From positions 1,674,001 through 1,738,000 of the forward strand of contig NZ_JAVDQF010000001.1 of assembly GCF_031454135.1 (NCBI RefSeq): a DNA stretch of 64,000 bases, given 5' to 3'. Positions 33,146 to 41,827 of this stretch are shown one piece after another. The position numbers were made by a program, and so were the translations under genes. The DNA is from Arthrobacter russicus (GTDB lineage Bacteria > Actinomycetota > Actinomycetes > Actinomycetales > Micrococcaceae). The notes under the pieces were generated by a model, which saw nothing but the letters and a program-made list of their open reading frames with translations, did not search any database and had not been told where the DNA came from. Positions within the stretch are counted from its first letter, which is position 1, and every line of letters starts with the position of its first letter.

Positions 33146-33206
33146 TTTCAGCGACTAATTGTCACTGAAATGTTGGAGTCAGTCCGTCCGGGATCCCCGG
33201 ACGGAC
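33146..33206 (+). promoter_or_regulatory. Two hairpins in the leader of the subtilase gene
   Basis: First: TTTCAGCGAC/GTCACTGAAA (33146-33155, 33161-33170, one mismatch) around TAATT, operator-like. Second: perfect 11-base arms 33182-33192 and 33196-33206 around ATC, ending seven bases before the AGAGGA ribosome site. The second could protect the mRNA or terminate upstream read-through; roles inferred. Confidence 0.5.
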
Positions 33207-33225
33207 CCTTTCGCAGAGGAATCAC

Positions 33226-36200
33226 ATGACACAGGCCCCGAAAAGGCTGGTCAGAACCACCGTTCTGTCCGGACTCACCGGTGTGGCGTTGATTTGCAGC
33301 ACCGGGCTTCCCGCCTTCGCCGCAGACCCCGCCACAACCCCCAACAACGATTCAAATAGCTCGGTTGCCGCCCCGGCCGACAAGATCAAAGGCGATCTTG
33401 CCAATATCAAGGGACAGGTATCCGTTTACGTCCAGCTGAACGGGCAGGGTGCCTTTGCCGCGACCCAACCCGATTCGGTGAAGGACAACCGGTCGAAGCC
33501 GGTGGACGCAGCGGCTTCGGTGCAAAAGATCCGCAAAGACATCGAAGCCACCGCGCAGTCCGTCACCAAAGACGCGGCGGCGAAGCAGCTCTACACGACC
33601 ACCAACTCGCTTCCCGGCGTCGCCATCGTGGGCGATGCCGACGCGATCCGCGATCTGTCCAAACGATCCGACGTCGCGAAAATCACGCCGATCGTGCCCA
33701 AAACCGTGCCGGAGAACAAATCGACCGACATCGACACCCGGGCGCTCAACACCTGGGCGCAAACCGGGCAAACCGGCAAGGGCGTCAAGATCGCCGTGAT
33801 CGACACCGGCCTCGACTACACGCACACCGACTTCGGCGGGCCGGGGACGGCTGAGGCCTATGCCAAAGCCAAAGCTTCGCCGGAGATCCTGCCCGGCACC
33901 TACGATCCGCAGAAGTTCCTGGGCGGTTACGACTTGGCCGGCGATGCCTACAACGCGGACCCGAGCATGCCCAGTTACAACCCGGTACCCACACCGGACA
34001 ACAACCCGCTGGACTGTGCATCCGCCGGCCACGGATCCCATGTCGCCGGCACCGCCGCCGGCTACGGCGTCCGCGAAGACGGATCGACGTTCACGGCGGG
34101 GCGCAATGGCGATCCGAAGTATTCCGAACTGACCGAAGCCCAGGTCAACGGCATGCGGATCGGCCCCGGTTCGGCCCCTGAAGCCCAATTGCTCTCCTTC
34201 CGGGTGTTCGGTTGCAGCGGCAGCACCGACTTGGTGATCGAGGCGCTCGATCGCGCTTTGGACCCGAACCAGGACGGAAAATTCGACGATCGCGCAGACA
34301 TCGTCAACATGTCCCTCGGCTCGAAGTATGCACCGGTCGACGACCCCGAGAACGACGTGATCAACTCGATGACCAAAAACGGCGTGCTTTCGGTGATCTC
34401 CTCGGGCAACGACGGCGATGTCTACGACATCGGCGGCGCACCAGGGAACGCGAAGACCTCGCTGACCGTCGCGAACAGCATCGGTTCCGCGGTCGCCTTG
34501 GACCGCGTCGACGTGCTCGCCCCCACGGTGGGCACCGCTGCCGGACAGTACTCGGGATTCGACCCGAACACGGTCACCGGCGACAAATTGACCGGCACCG
34601 TGGTCATGGGCCCGGCCGGCAGCAATGCCGACGGCTGCGCCGCGTTCTCCGCCGAGGACTCGGCCCGGATCAAAGGCAGCTGGGTTTGGCTGAGCTGGGA
34701 CGACAACAACGCAACCCGCAAGTGCGGATCCGCGGTCCGGTTCAACAACGCTGAAAAAGCCGGCGCCACCGGCGTCGTGCTTGATTCCACGCTGGATGTC
34801 TTCACGGCCGGGATCGCCGGCAACGCGACGATCGCCGGCGTCCAGTTCACCAAGAGCTTCTCCCAGCAGCTGCGTCCGGCAGCACAGGCCGGCAACTTGA
34901 AGTTGCAGTTGAAGGGCGAGTACCGCGGCACCGCCAACGGCGTGAGCAACCAGTTGGACACGCTCAATCCGGGATCGTCGCGCGGGGTCCACGGGTCCAA
35001 CGGGATCGTCAAGCCCGACGTCGCCGCTCCCGGCACCTTGATCGGCTCGGCCGGTGTGGCCTCCGGCAGCAATGCGAATGTCAAAACCGGCACCTCGATG
35101 GCAGCACCGCATGTGGCCGGCATCGCCGCCTTGGTGATGGGTTCGACGAAGCTGCCGGCGCTGCAGGTCAAGTCGATCGTGATGAACACCGCCAACCACG
35201 ACGTCTTCCGGGACCAGAAGGTCTACGGGCCCAATCGGGTCGGCTCCGGCCGGGTCGACGCCCTGGACGCCACCAGCACCGATGCATTCGCCTTCGCCAG
35301 CGATGATCCGGAGCTGACCAGCGTCAACTTCGGCGTGCTCGAGGTCGCGGACAAACCCGTGAACATCAAGAAGTCGGTGACCGTGCAGAGCTTCGGCAAA
35401 GCCGGACGCGATTACGCGGTGAAATACCTGCCGGCGACGACCGTTCCCGGCGTCGAGTACCAGGTTTCGCCGCAGGTCAAGGTCGGTCCCGGTGGTACCG
35501 CCAAGGTCGAGGTGACCTTGAAGATCACCGACCCGACCGCACTGCGCAAGAGCCTGGATCCGACCATGGATGCCACGCAGCTCGGCACTCCCCGGCAGTT
35601 CATCGCCGAGGCATCCGGGCGGCTGGAACTGAGCAGCGCCGGCGCACCGAGCCTGCGGGTACCGATCTATGCCGCTCCGAAGCCGACGTCGGCGATGACG
35701 GCAGGCAAATCGCTGACCTTCCCGAACGACAAAGCCGGTTCGATCAAGGTTCCGCTGAGCGGACGGGCTCTGGCCCAGGGCGGTCTCGGTTCGAGCGGTT
35801 ACAACAGCCTGTTGGCCCCGTTCGAACTGCAGACTTCCAGCCCGCGGATCGACAAACTGGATGAAACCGCGGGGCCAGGCAGCAAGGAGAACAGCGCAGT
35901 CCGTGCCATGGACTTGCAGAACGTCGGCATCTCCTCGACCATCCCGGCGCTGGCCGCCACCGGCGGGAACATCCAGCAGGGCGATATCGGATTCGGGATC
36001 AGCACTTGGGGCAACTGGGCCGCGTTGACCCCGGCCTACCGCCCTTACGTTTACATCGATACCGACAACGACGGCAAGGACGACTTCCGGCTCAGCCTCG
36101 GCTTCGCCACCGGCCTGGACCTGCCGCTGGTGACGTTGAACAAGATCAATGCCGATGGCTCGCTGACCGTGGTCGGCAGCCCCCGCCCGCTCAACGGGCT

Positions 36201-36864
36201 CAACGGCGGGCTGGATTCGAACACCATGGACACCAATGTCATGGTGCTCCCGGTGCAGGCCGCCGCATTGGGCATCGACGCTTCCAAGGCATCGCCCTTC
36301 ACCTACCGGGTGGTCACCTATTCGAACTACAAAGCGAAAGACGGCTTCCTGGTGCCGGTCGATCAGACCGAACCCAAGAAGTACGACCCGGTCAATCCGG
36401 CCTTGTGGTTCGAAGACGGCACGGCTAGCCAATTGTTCTTCGACAAGCCCGATGCCGGGCTGAACGTGCACCAGGGCCCTGGCGCTGCCAGTGCGAAAGC
36501 CCTGTTCTTGCACCTGCAGAACGCCACCGGCGATCTCAGCGCGAAGGGCGACGGCGGCAAGCGCGCCGAAGTGCTGCCAGTCTCGGTCACCCCGACCAAG
36601 CTCGCGCTGACCTTGCCGTGGACCTTCGCCGGCGGCTTCACCGTGGCTACTGGTTCCGGGTTCACGCCGGACAGCGCGGTGACCGTGAAGCTGGCTGAGA
36701 AGACGGTCAGCACGGTGAAGGCCGATAAGAACGGAAAAATCTTCGCCTTCGTCTGGATACCGTTCAACAACACCGCCGGAAGCTACAAAGTCACCGCCAC
36801 CGACGCCGTGGGCGCAAGCTCGACGGCGAACTTGAGCGTGTTCTCGCTCTGGCCCAAGTGGTAG
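33226..36864 (+). CDS. Secreted subtilisin-like (S8) serine protease with long C-terminal region
   Basis: Large extracellular protease of 1212 residues. Signal peptide 1-32 (cut after PAFA), an N-terminal propeptide-like I9 domain (about 50-165, including SVYVQLNGQGAFA), then the S8 domain with Asp193 (AVIDTGLDYTH), His269 (GHGSHVAGT) and Ser624 (TGTSMAAPHVAG). A PA-type insert lies between His and Ser (about 430-580). The remaining 560 residues after the catalytic domain include Fn3-like and beta-sandwich segments and end in SLWPKW; no LPXTG or membrane anchor. AGAGGA at 33215-33220 precedes ATG 33226. No operon partner; followed by a LysR gene 131 bases on. Likely a nutrient or matrix protease. 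Confidence 0.92.
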   Translation: MTQAPKRLVRTTVLSGLTGVALICSTGLPAFAADPATTPNNDSNSSVAAPADKIKGDLANIKGQVSVYVQLNGQGAFAATQPDSVKDNRSKPVDAAASVQKIRKDIEATAQSVTKDAAAKQLYTTTNSLPGVAIVGDADAIRDLSKRSDVAKITPIVPKTVPENKSTDIDTRALNTWAQTGQTGKGVKIAVIDTGLDYTHTDFGGPGTAEAYAKAKASPEILPGTYDPQKFLGGYDLAGDAYNADPSMPSYNPVPTPDNNPLDCASAGHGSHVAGTAAGYGVREDGSTFTAGRNGDPKYSELTEAQVNGMRIGPGSAPEAQLLSFRVFGCSGSTDLVIEALDRALDPNQDGKFDDRADIVNMSLGSKYAPVDDPENDVINSMTKNGVLSVISSGNDGDVYDIGGAPGNAKTSLTVANSIGSAVALDRVDVLAPTVGTAAGQYSGFDPNTVTGDKLTGTVVMGPAGSNADGCAAFSAEDSARIKGSWVWLSWDDNNATRKCGSAVRFNNAEKAGATGVVLDSTLDVFTAGIAGNATIAGVQFTKSFSQQLRPAAQAGNLKLQLKGEYRGTANGVSNQLDTLNPGSSRGVHGSNGIVKPDVAAPGTLIGSAGVASGSNANVKTGTSMAAPHVAGIAALVMGSTKLPALQVKSIVMNTANHDVFRDQKVYGPNRVGSGRVDALDATSTDAFAFASDDPELTSVNFGVLEVADKPVNIKKSVTVQSFGKAGRDYAVKYLPATTVPGVEYQVSPQVKVGPGGTAKVEVTLKITDPTALRKSLDPTMDATQLGTPRQFIAEASGRLELSSAGAPSLRVPIYAAPKPTSAMTAGKSLTFPNDKAGSIKVPLSGRALAQGGLGSSGYNSLLAPFELQTSSPRIDKLDETAGPGSKENSAVRAMDLQNVGISSTIPALAATGGNIQQGDIGFGISTWGNWAALTPAYRPYVYIDTDNDGKDDFRLSLGFATGLDLPLVTLNKINADGSLTVVGSPRPLNGLNGGLDSNTMDTNVMVLPVQAAALGIDASKASPFTYRVVTYSNYKAKDGFLVPVDQTEPKKYDPVNPALWFEDGTASQLFFDKPDAGLNVHQGPGAASAKALFLHLQNATGDLSAKGDGGKRAEVLPVSVTPTKLALTLPWTFAGGFTVATGSGFTPDSAVTVKLAEKTVSTVKADKNGKIFAFVWIPFNNTAGSYKVTATDAVGASSTANLSVFSLWPKW

Positions 36865-36995
36865 GCGCTGCTGAATAGTTCCTGAACCAGCCTCGGGGTT
36901 GGGCGTGCGGTGCCTACCGGCGCCGTCCGCCCGGCCCCGAGTCGCGTCCAGGCAGGCACAGCCTGCCCCAGGTTCCGCGAGTACGCTTTGCTCTG

Positions 36996-37904
36996 ATGGA
37001 AATCTTTCATTTGCGCTATTTCGTTGCAGTCGCCGAGCACCTGAGCTTCTCCAAAGCCGCGCGCAGCCTGCATATGGCCACGTCGCCGTTGAGCCAGCGC
37101 GTGCGCGATTTGGAGCGCGAGCTGGGTACAGTGCTTTTCGAGCGGGACTCCCGAAGCGTGAGCCTGAGCCGGAGCGGAGCCGCCCTGCTTCCGCTGGCCC
37201 AAGAAGTGGTCCGGAAATTCGATGACATCCCGCAGCGAATGACCCGGGCCGCTGCCCCGGAACAAATAGCGTATTTCGTCGGAATCGCACCATGGCTGCA
37301 TCCTTCGTTGCGGCAACGGTTGGTCGAATTCAGCGCCCAGGTGGCACACCGGTACCAACTCAACCGGTGGCCCGCCGGCAGCCGCGAGCTGCTGACCGCA
37401 GTGCACCAAGGCAAGCTCGCTTTCGCCCTGGTGCACCTGCCAGCGCAGCTGCCGGGCGTGTCCAGCCAGGAGATCTTCCGTGAGCAGCTCGGCGCGGTAT
37501 TGCCGGCCCGGCAGTTCGGCGGACGCGAATCGGTGTCGTTGACGGATTTGGTGGACTTCACCTATATCAAAACCGCCAAGGGCACCCAGCCCACCTACTA
37601 CGACCAGCTCGAAGTCCGGATGTCCGCGGCCGGCGTGCACAAACGGGCCACGCTGAGCACCGGCGATTTCGCCAGTCCGGCCGAGGTGGTTTCGAATGGC
37701 GATGCCTTTTCCCTGACCATTCTCGATCAAAGAATTTCGGCAAATGCCACGAATCAGGCCGAGGTCGTAGCGTTGCCCTTCAACGATTTCAACCCGGAAT
37801 TGGCTACCGGAATAATCTGGCGTACCGACCGGGCTGCCAAGAATTCTGATTTAGCCGACCTGATAGCTTCGCTGCAGGAAGCGTTTCCGCCGTCCGGAAC
37901 CTAG
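36996..37904 (+). CDS. LysR-family transcriptional regulator
   Basis: 302-residue LTTR. HTH 1-60 (MEIFHLRYFVAVAEHLSFSKAARSLHMATSPLSQRVRDLEREL), then a substrate-binding domain with the usual alpha/beta pattern. It lies upstream of and in the same direction as the five-gene acyl-CoA operon starting at 38094, 189 bases before it, and probably controls it with a CoA or acid intermediate as inducer. The inducer domain shows no motif that identifies the ligand. Confidence 0.9.
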   Translation: MEIFHLRYFVAVAEHLSFSKAARSLHMATSPLSQRVRDLERELGTVLFERDSRSVSLSRSGAALLPLAQEVVRKFDDIPQRMTRAAAPEQIAYFVGIAPWLHPSLRQRLVEFSAQVAHRYQLNRWPAGSRELLTAVHQGKLAFALVHLPAQLPGVSSQEIFREQLGAVLPARQFGGRESVSLTDLVDFTYIKTAKGTQPTYYDQLEVRMSAAGVHKRATLSTGDFASPAEVVSNGDAFSLTILDQRISANATNQAEVVALPFNDFNPELATGIIWRTDRAAKNSDLADLIASLQEAFPPSGT

Positions 37905-37933
37905 ATATCCCAAGGAATTCTGCGATCCCTGAA

Positions 37934-37954
37934 CCGTGACCACAGCGGTCACGG
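37934..37954. terminator. Hairpin after the LysR gene
   Basis: CCGTGACC (37934-37941) and GGTCACGG (37947-37954) pair around five bases, 29 bases after the LysR stop. No U-tract. It may end the lysR message, or be a regulator site upstream of the CoA operon. Confidence 0.45.
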
Positions 37955-38049
37955 CAGCGTCCTTCCATCGGTGTCAAAACTGGCTGGATTTTGGTTACCT
38001 TAGCGAACTAGTGTTGAAAGTGAGCCAAGAAAGCTACGACTCAACAAAT

Positions 38050-38066
38050 TCGAATCAATAATTCGA
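38050..38066. promoter_or_regulatory. Small inverted repeat in the leader of the CoA operon
   Basis: TCGAAT (38050-38055) and ATTCGA (38061-38066) around CAATA, 15 bases before the ribosome site GAGGA (38081-38085). AT-rich and palindromic, as LysR sites are, but its position in the leader would make it a repressing site. Weak candidate. Confidence 0.3.
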
Positions 38067-38093
38067 TGAAGCTAATTTGTGAGGAATGCAGTA

Positions 38094-39329
38094 ATGACAA
38101 ACCAAAACGTCGCCACACTTTCCAGCAGCAATCGAGGCCCGCTGGCCGGCATCCGGGTCATCGACATGGCCACCGTGGTCATGGGTCCTTACGCCGCACA
38201 GGTGCTCGGCGATCTGGGTGCAGACGTGATCAAGATCGAGTCGCCCCATGACACCATACGTTCCGGTCTGTACGCCAAGACGCCGGGTATGACTTCGCTG
38301 CACCTGAACGTGAACCGGAACAAGCGCAGCGTCGCCCTGAATTTGAAGTCCGAAGAAGGTCACGCGGCCGCCCTGGAGCTCATCGACTCAGCGGACATCC
38401 TGATTTCCAATATGCGCATTGACGCACTGCGTCGCCTGGGCATGGACTACGAAAGCTTGAGCGCCAAGTTCCCGAAGCTCATCTATGTACACGCCCAGGG
38501 CTTCCGCCCGGATTCCGATCGCGCCGGACTCGCCGCCTACGATGAAACCGTGCAGGCGGCGTCGGGCTTGCTGGACATCGCCCAACGTGCCGCGGACATC
38601 GAAAAACCGGCCGTGCTGCCCACCATCATCGCGGACAAAGTCTCCGCCTTGACCATGGCCTACAGCGCGATAGCCGCTTTGGTCCACCAGCAAAAGACCG
38701 GCCAGGGCCAAAAAGTCGAGGTGCCGATGACGGACACCATGCTCGCCTTCAACTTGGTCGAGCACTTGCAGGGCCAGGCCTTCGTGCCAGCCCTGAGCCA
38801 AACCGGATTCCCGAACTCGCTCATGAAAGGCCACTACGCCCGCCCGACGAAAGACGGCGGCTTGGTCATGGTGATCCCCTACGGACCGCAGAACTTCCGC
38901 GATTTGTTCGTCGCGGCCGGCCGACCGGAACTCGCCGAGGACCCGCGGGTCAATGGCGAATTCATCGACGTCCGGGCCGATGGCAATGACCTCTCCGCGC
39001 TGCTGGACGAAGTAGTTCCGCTTCTGAGCACCGAAGAATGGGCCGAAGTTTGCCTCAGCAAGAGCATTCCGTTTGGACCAGTGCTGCGGCTCGATGACGC
39101 GATGGACGACGAATACGTCCAGGGCGGGCATTTGCTCGACGTCGCTGAGCACCCCAGCGAGGGACCGATCCGGATGATCGGCGTGCCAATGCAGTTCTCC
39201 GCAACGCCGCCGTCGATCCGTCGGCACGCGCCGTTGCCTGGTGCGGATACCGAAGAGGTTTTGGCTGAGCTGGCTGCTGCTAAAGATTCCGAACTGACCA
39301 ACGCCGAACTGGCGGGCGCAGTCGCATGA
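38094..39329 (+). CDS. CaiB/BaiF (class III) acyl-CoA transferase
   Basis: Cytosolic CoA transferase of the formyl-CoA transferase/CaiB family, 411 residues, moving CoA from one acid to another. Features: LAGIRVIDMATVVMGPYAAQVLGDLGADVIKIE (family N-terminus), NLKSEEGHAAALELI, catalytic Asp150 in AAYDETVQAASGL, and the C-terminal MIGVPMQFS. Start ATG 38094 has GAGGA at 38081-38085. First gene of an operon with a crotonase, a decarboxylase-like protein, a hydroxyacyl dehydrogenase and an acyl-CoA dehydrogenase; likely activates the starting acid. Four-base overlap with the next gene. Codons here are slightly less GC-biased than in neighbours. Confidence 0.93.
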   Translation: MTNQNVATLSSSNRGPLAGIRVIDMATVVMGPYAAQVLGDLGADVIKIESPHDTIRSGLYAKTPGMTSLHLNVNRNKRSVALNLKSEEGHAAALELIDSADILISNMRIDALRRLGMDYESLSAKFPKLIYVHAQGFRPDSDRAGLAAYDETVQAASGLLDIAQRAADIEKPAVLPTIIADKVSALTMAYSAIAALVHQQKTGQGQKVEVPMTDTMLAFNLVEHLQGQAFVPALSQTGFPNSLMKGHYARPTKDGGLVMVIPYGPQNFRDLFVAAGRPELAEDPRVNGEFIDVRADGNDLSALLDEVVPLLSTEEWAEVCLSKSIPFGPVLRLDDAMDDEYVQGGHLLDVAEHPSEGPIRMIGVPMQFSATPPSIRRHAPLPGADTEEVLAELAAAKDSELTNAELAGAVA

Positions 39330-40111
39330 GCAACTCAGTAGAAGTTAGCGAAGCAGCAGTGCTGACCGAGGTTGTTGGTAGCACCCTAGTGATCACCATC
39401 AACCGGCCGAAAGCCCGCAACGCGGTCAATGGCGAGGTTGCCCTCGGTTTGGCTGCCGCACTTGACCAACTGGAGAACGACGTCGACCTCCGCGTCGGTG
39501 TGATCACCGGCGCCGGCGGCAGCTTCTGCGCCGGTATGGATCTGCGCGCCGCTGCCGCTGGCGAAAATGTTAGTGTGCCAGGCAAGGGTTTCGCCGGATT
39601 CGTCGAGGCGAAAGTCAGCAAGCCACTGATTGCAGCAATCGAAGGCTACGCGCTGGGTGGCGGCCTGGAAATCGCGCTCAATTGCGATTTGATCGTTGCC
39701 GCTGAAGGCGCCACGCTGGGACTCCCTGAGGTAACCCGGGGCCTGATTGCTGGCGGCGGTGGCGTGATCCGACTCCCCAAGCGGATCCCGCATCACCTGG
39801 CCATGGAAATATTGCTCACCGGCTCCGGCATCAACGCCTCGCGGGCTCACGAGCTCGGCTTGGCCAATCGGGTCACCCCAGACGGTCAAGCCTTAGCCAG
39901 CGCGCTTGAGCTGGCCGCCGTCGTCGCGCAAAATGCGCCGCTCGCCCTGGCCGCGGTCAAGGAAGTTGCCCGAATTGCCGATTCCGCCCCGGAATCGGAA
40001 GCCTTCGCCGCTCAGGCGAAAGAGATTCACCAGCTCATGAAGTCCGCCGACGTCGCCGAAGGAATCAAAGCCTTCACCGAGCGCCGCGCCCCGAAATGGA
40101 GCGGAAAGTAA
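39326..40111 (+). CDS. Enoyl-CoA hydratase/isomerase (crotonase) family protein
   Basis: Crotonase-fold acyl-CoA enzyme of 261 residues. Oxyanion-hole motifs SFCAGMDLRAAA and EGYALGGGLEIALNCD are clear; a catalytic-type Glu lies in LGLPEVTRGLIAGGGG, in the position of Glu164 of rat enoyl-CoA hydratase. Most likely hydrates an enoyl-CoA to a 3-hydroxyacyl-CoA, but isomerase or hydrolase activities share this fold. Overlaps the CoA transferase by four bases and is followed by the decarboxylase-like gene after two bases. Confidence 0.92.
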   Translation: MSNSVEVSEAAVLTEVVGSTLVITINRPKARNAVNGEVALGLAAALDQLENDVDLRVGVITGAGGSFCAGMDLRAAAAGENVSVPGKGFAGFVEAKVSKPLIAAIEGYALGGGLEIALNCDLIVAAEGATLGLPEVTRGLIAGGGGVIRLPKRIPHHLAMEILLTGSGINASRAHELGLANRVTPDGQALASALELAAVVAQNAPLALAAVKEVARIADSAPESEAFAAQAKEIHQLMKSADVAEGIKAFTERRAPKWSGK

Positions 40112-40113
40112 TC

Positions 40114-40902
40114 ATGAAGATTTCAGAAGTACGTCAACAAATCACCACCCCGCTGAGCAGCCCGGCGTATCCAGCGGTCGGTTCCCGATTCACCAATCGT
40201 GAGTATCTCAATATCGTGTACCGCACCGATGCTGAAGCATTGCGCGCCATCGTGCCGGAACCACTGGAAATCGATGAGCCGCTAGTTCGCTTTGAGATCA
40301 TGAAAATGGGCGATTCCACCGCCTATGGCCCCTACGTCGAGGCCGGCCAAGCAATTCAGGTGTCCTTCAACGGTGAGCGTGGCCAAAAAGAAAAAGGCGA
40401 GTACCTGCACGCGATGTATCTGGACAATTTCGCCGCCACCGCGGCCGGGCGTGAGGTGAGCGCTTATCCGAAGGTGATGGGCAGCCCCGCGCTGACGGTA
40501 GACAACGGCGCGCTGCTCGGCACCTTGGATTACGGTTCGGTCCGCGTTGCCACCGCCAGCATGGGATACAAATTTTATCCCCTGGATTTTGACGAAGCGA
40601 AAGCCCAGATCACGGTGCCGACCTTCATGCTCAAGATCAATTCTGGCTTGAGCGGTGAGCCGCAGTTCAACCGGCTACTGCGTACCGAAATCACTGACGT
40701 GACGGTCAAAGAGGCCTACACCGGGCCTGCTCGCTTGCAGTTGTTCCAGCATGTGTTGGCACCGCTTGCGGACCTTCCAGTCCTGGAGATCGTCTCGGCC
40801 AGCCACATCAATACCGATCTGACCTTGGCCCCGGCAGTTCCGGTTTATGACTACCTAGCCGAACAACCCGAAGGCCAAATCTCGAAGGGAGCCTCAAAAT
40901 GA
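40114..40902 (+). CDS. Acetoacetate decarboxylase-family protein
   Basis: 262-residue protein of the acetoacetate decarboxylase (ADC) superfamily. The lysine that forms the Schiff base in ADC is present in REVSAYPKVMGSP (Lys120). In the Clostridium enzyme the nucleophile is followed by a second lysine that lowers its pKa; here the next residue is Val. So it may decarboxylate a different beta-keto acid or do another Schiff-base reaction. ATG 40114 is chosen (an upstream in-frame start at 40096 would overlap the crotonase). Four-base overlap with the dehydrogenase gene. Confidence 0.85.
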   Translation: MKISEVRQQITTPLSSPAYPAVGSRFTNREYLNIVYRTDAEALRAIVPEPLEIDEPLVRFEIMKMGDSTAYGPYVEAGQAIQVSFNGERGQKEKGEYLHAMYLDNFAATAAGREVSAYPKVMGSPALTVDNGALLGTLDYGSVRVATASMGYKFYPLDFDEAKAQITVPTFMLKINSGLSGEPQFNRLLRTEITDVTVKEAYTGPARLQLFQHVLAPLADLPVLEIVSASHINTDLTLAPAVPVYDYLAEQPEGQISKGASK

Positions 40903-41807
40903 GCCTCAAAAACGTCGCCGTCATCGGCGCTGGCACCATCGGACTCTCTTGGACGGCGCTTTTCGCTAACGCAGGGCTCAACGTCACGGTAAGCGACCCG
41001 CGGCCGGACCTGGCCGACGTCGTGCGCGACTCGATGCCGGAACTGGCCGCCTCGCTCGGCAGCACAGCGGAAAAGCTGCTGGCTCAGGTCACCGTTTCCG
41101 CTTCGCTCGCCGACGCGGTTGCGAACGCGGACCTAGTACAAGAAAACGGCCCGGAGCGGCTCGAATTCAAGCAGCAACTCTTTGCCGATATCGCAGCCGC
41201 AGCGCCGTCGCGCGCACTGCTGGCCTCATCAAGCTCCGGCATCGTCGCGACGCTGATCGCGGAAAAGCTCGACGACGACGCGGCCGGCCGGATGCTGATT
41301 GCGCACCCGTTCAATCCCCCGCAGCTGATGCCGCTCGTGGAGATCGTTCCCGGCGAGCGTACCCTTGAATCGGTGACCTTGGCCGCAATCGACTTCTACC
41401 GGGAATTAGGCAAGGTCCCCGTTCGTGAGCATCAAGAGATCCAAGGCTTCGTGGCCAACCGCTTGCAGGCCGTGGTGCTCAAAGAAGCCTTCAACTTGGT
41501 CATCCAGGGCGTGGTTTCGGTCGAAGAGCTCGACACCGCGATGAAAACCTCGCTCGGCGCCCGCTGGGCGACCATCGGACCGTTCGAAAGCTACCACCTC
41601 GGTGGCGGCCCCGGCGGCATCCGGCATATGTTCGAGCACTTGGGCGGAAATCTCACCGGTGGGGATTCCGGAGTGACCGAGGCCGACGTCGAAAAGCTCA
41701 TTGCCGACGTCGAGCGCACCTATGGCGCGGGTCCGGAAGCCTACGCGAAACTCACCGCCGAACGCGACCGCAAACAGCTCGCGGTCAACGCAGCAGTCTC
41801 CGACTAA
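40899..41807 (+). CDS. 3-hydroxyacyl-CoA dehydrogenase-family protein (lambda-crystallin/carnitine dehydrogenase-like)
   Basis: NAD-dependent dehydrogenase of 302 residues. Dinucleotide motif VIGAGTIGLSW (Gly10, Gly12, Gly15), Asp after beta-2 (VSDPRPDL), catalytic His136 in AHPFNPPQLMPLVEIV, and a C-terminal domain with ATIGPFESYHLGGGPGG. That pattern is closest to the lambda-crystallin / L-carnitine dehydrogenase branch, whose members often oxidise free 3-hydroxy acids rather than CoA esters. With the neighbouring decarboxylase-like protein it would make and then decarboxylate a beta-keto acid. Fourth gene of the operon. Confidence 0.88.
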   Translation: MSLKNVAVIGAGTIGLSWTALFANAGLNVTVSDPRPDLADVVRDSMPELAASLGSTAEKLLAQVTVSASLADAVANADLVQENGPERLEFKQQLFADIAAAAPSRALLASSSSGIVATLIAEKLDDDAAGRMLIAHPFNPPQLMPLVEIVPGERTLESVTLAAIDFYRELGKVPVREHQEIQGFVANRLQAVVLKEAFNLVIQGVVSVEELDTAMKTSLGARWATIGPFESYHLGGGPGGIRHMFEHLGGNLTGGDSGVTEADVEKLIADVERTYGAGPEAYAKLTAERDRKQLAVNAAVSD

Positions 41808-41827
41808 TTTTCGATCCAGGAAAGTAC

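Noticed and set aside
33352-37293. Very long open frame on the minus strand opposite the subtilase gene
   Set aside because: It is a shadow of the plus-strand S8 gene caused by GC-rich third positions. The plus strand has signal peptide, catalytic triad and ribosome site; the minus translation is Arg/Gly/Val/Asp-rich without motifs.
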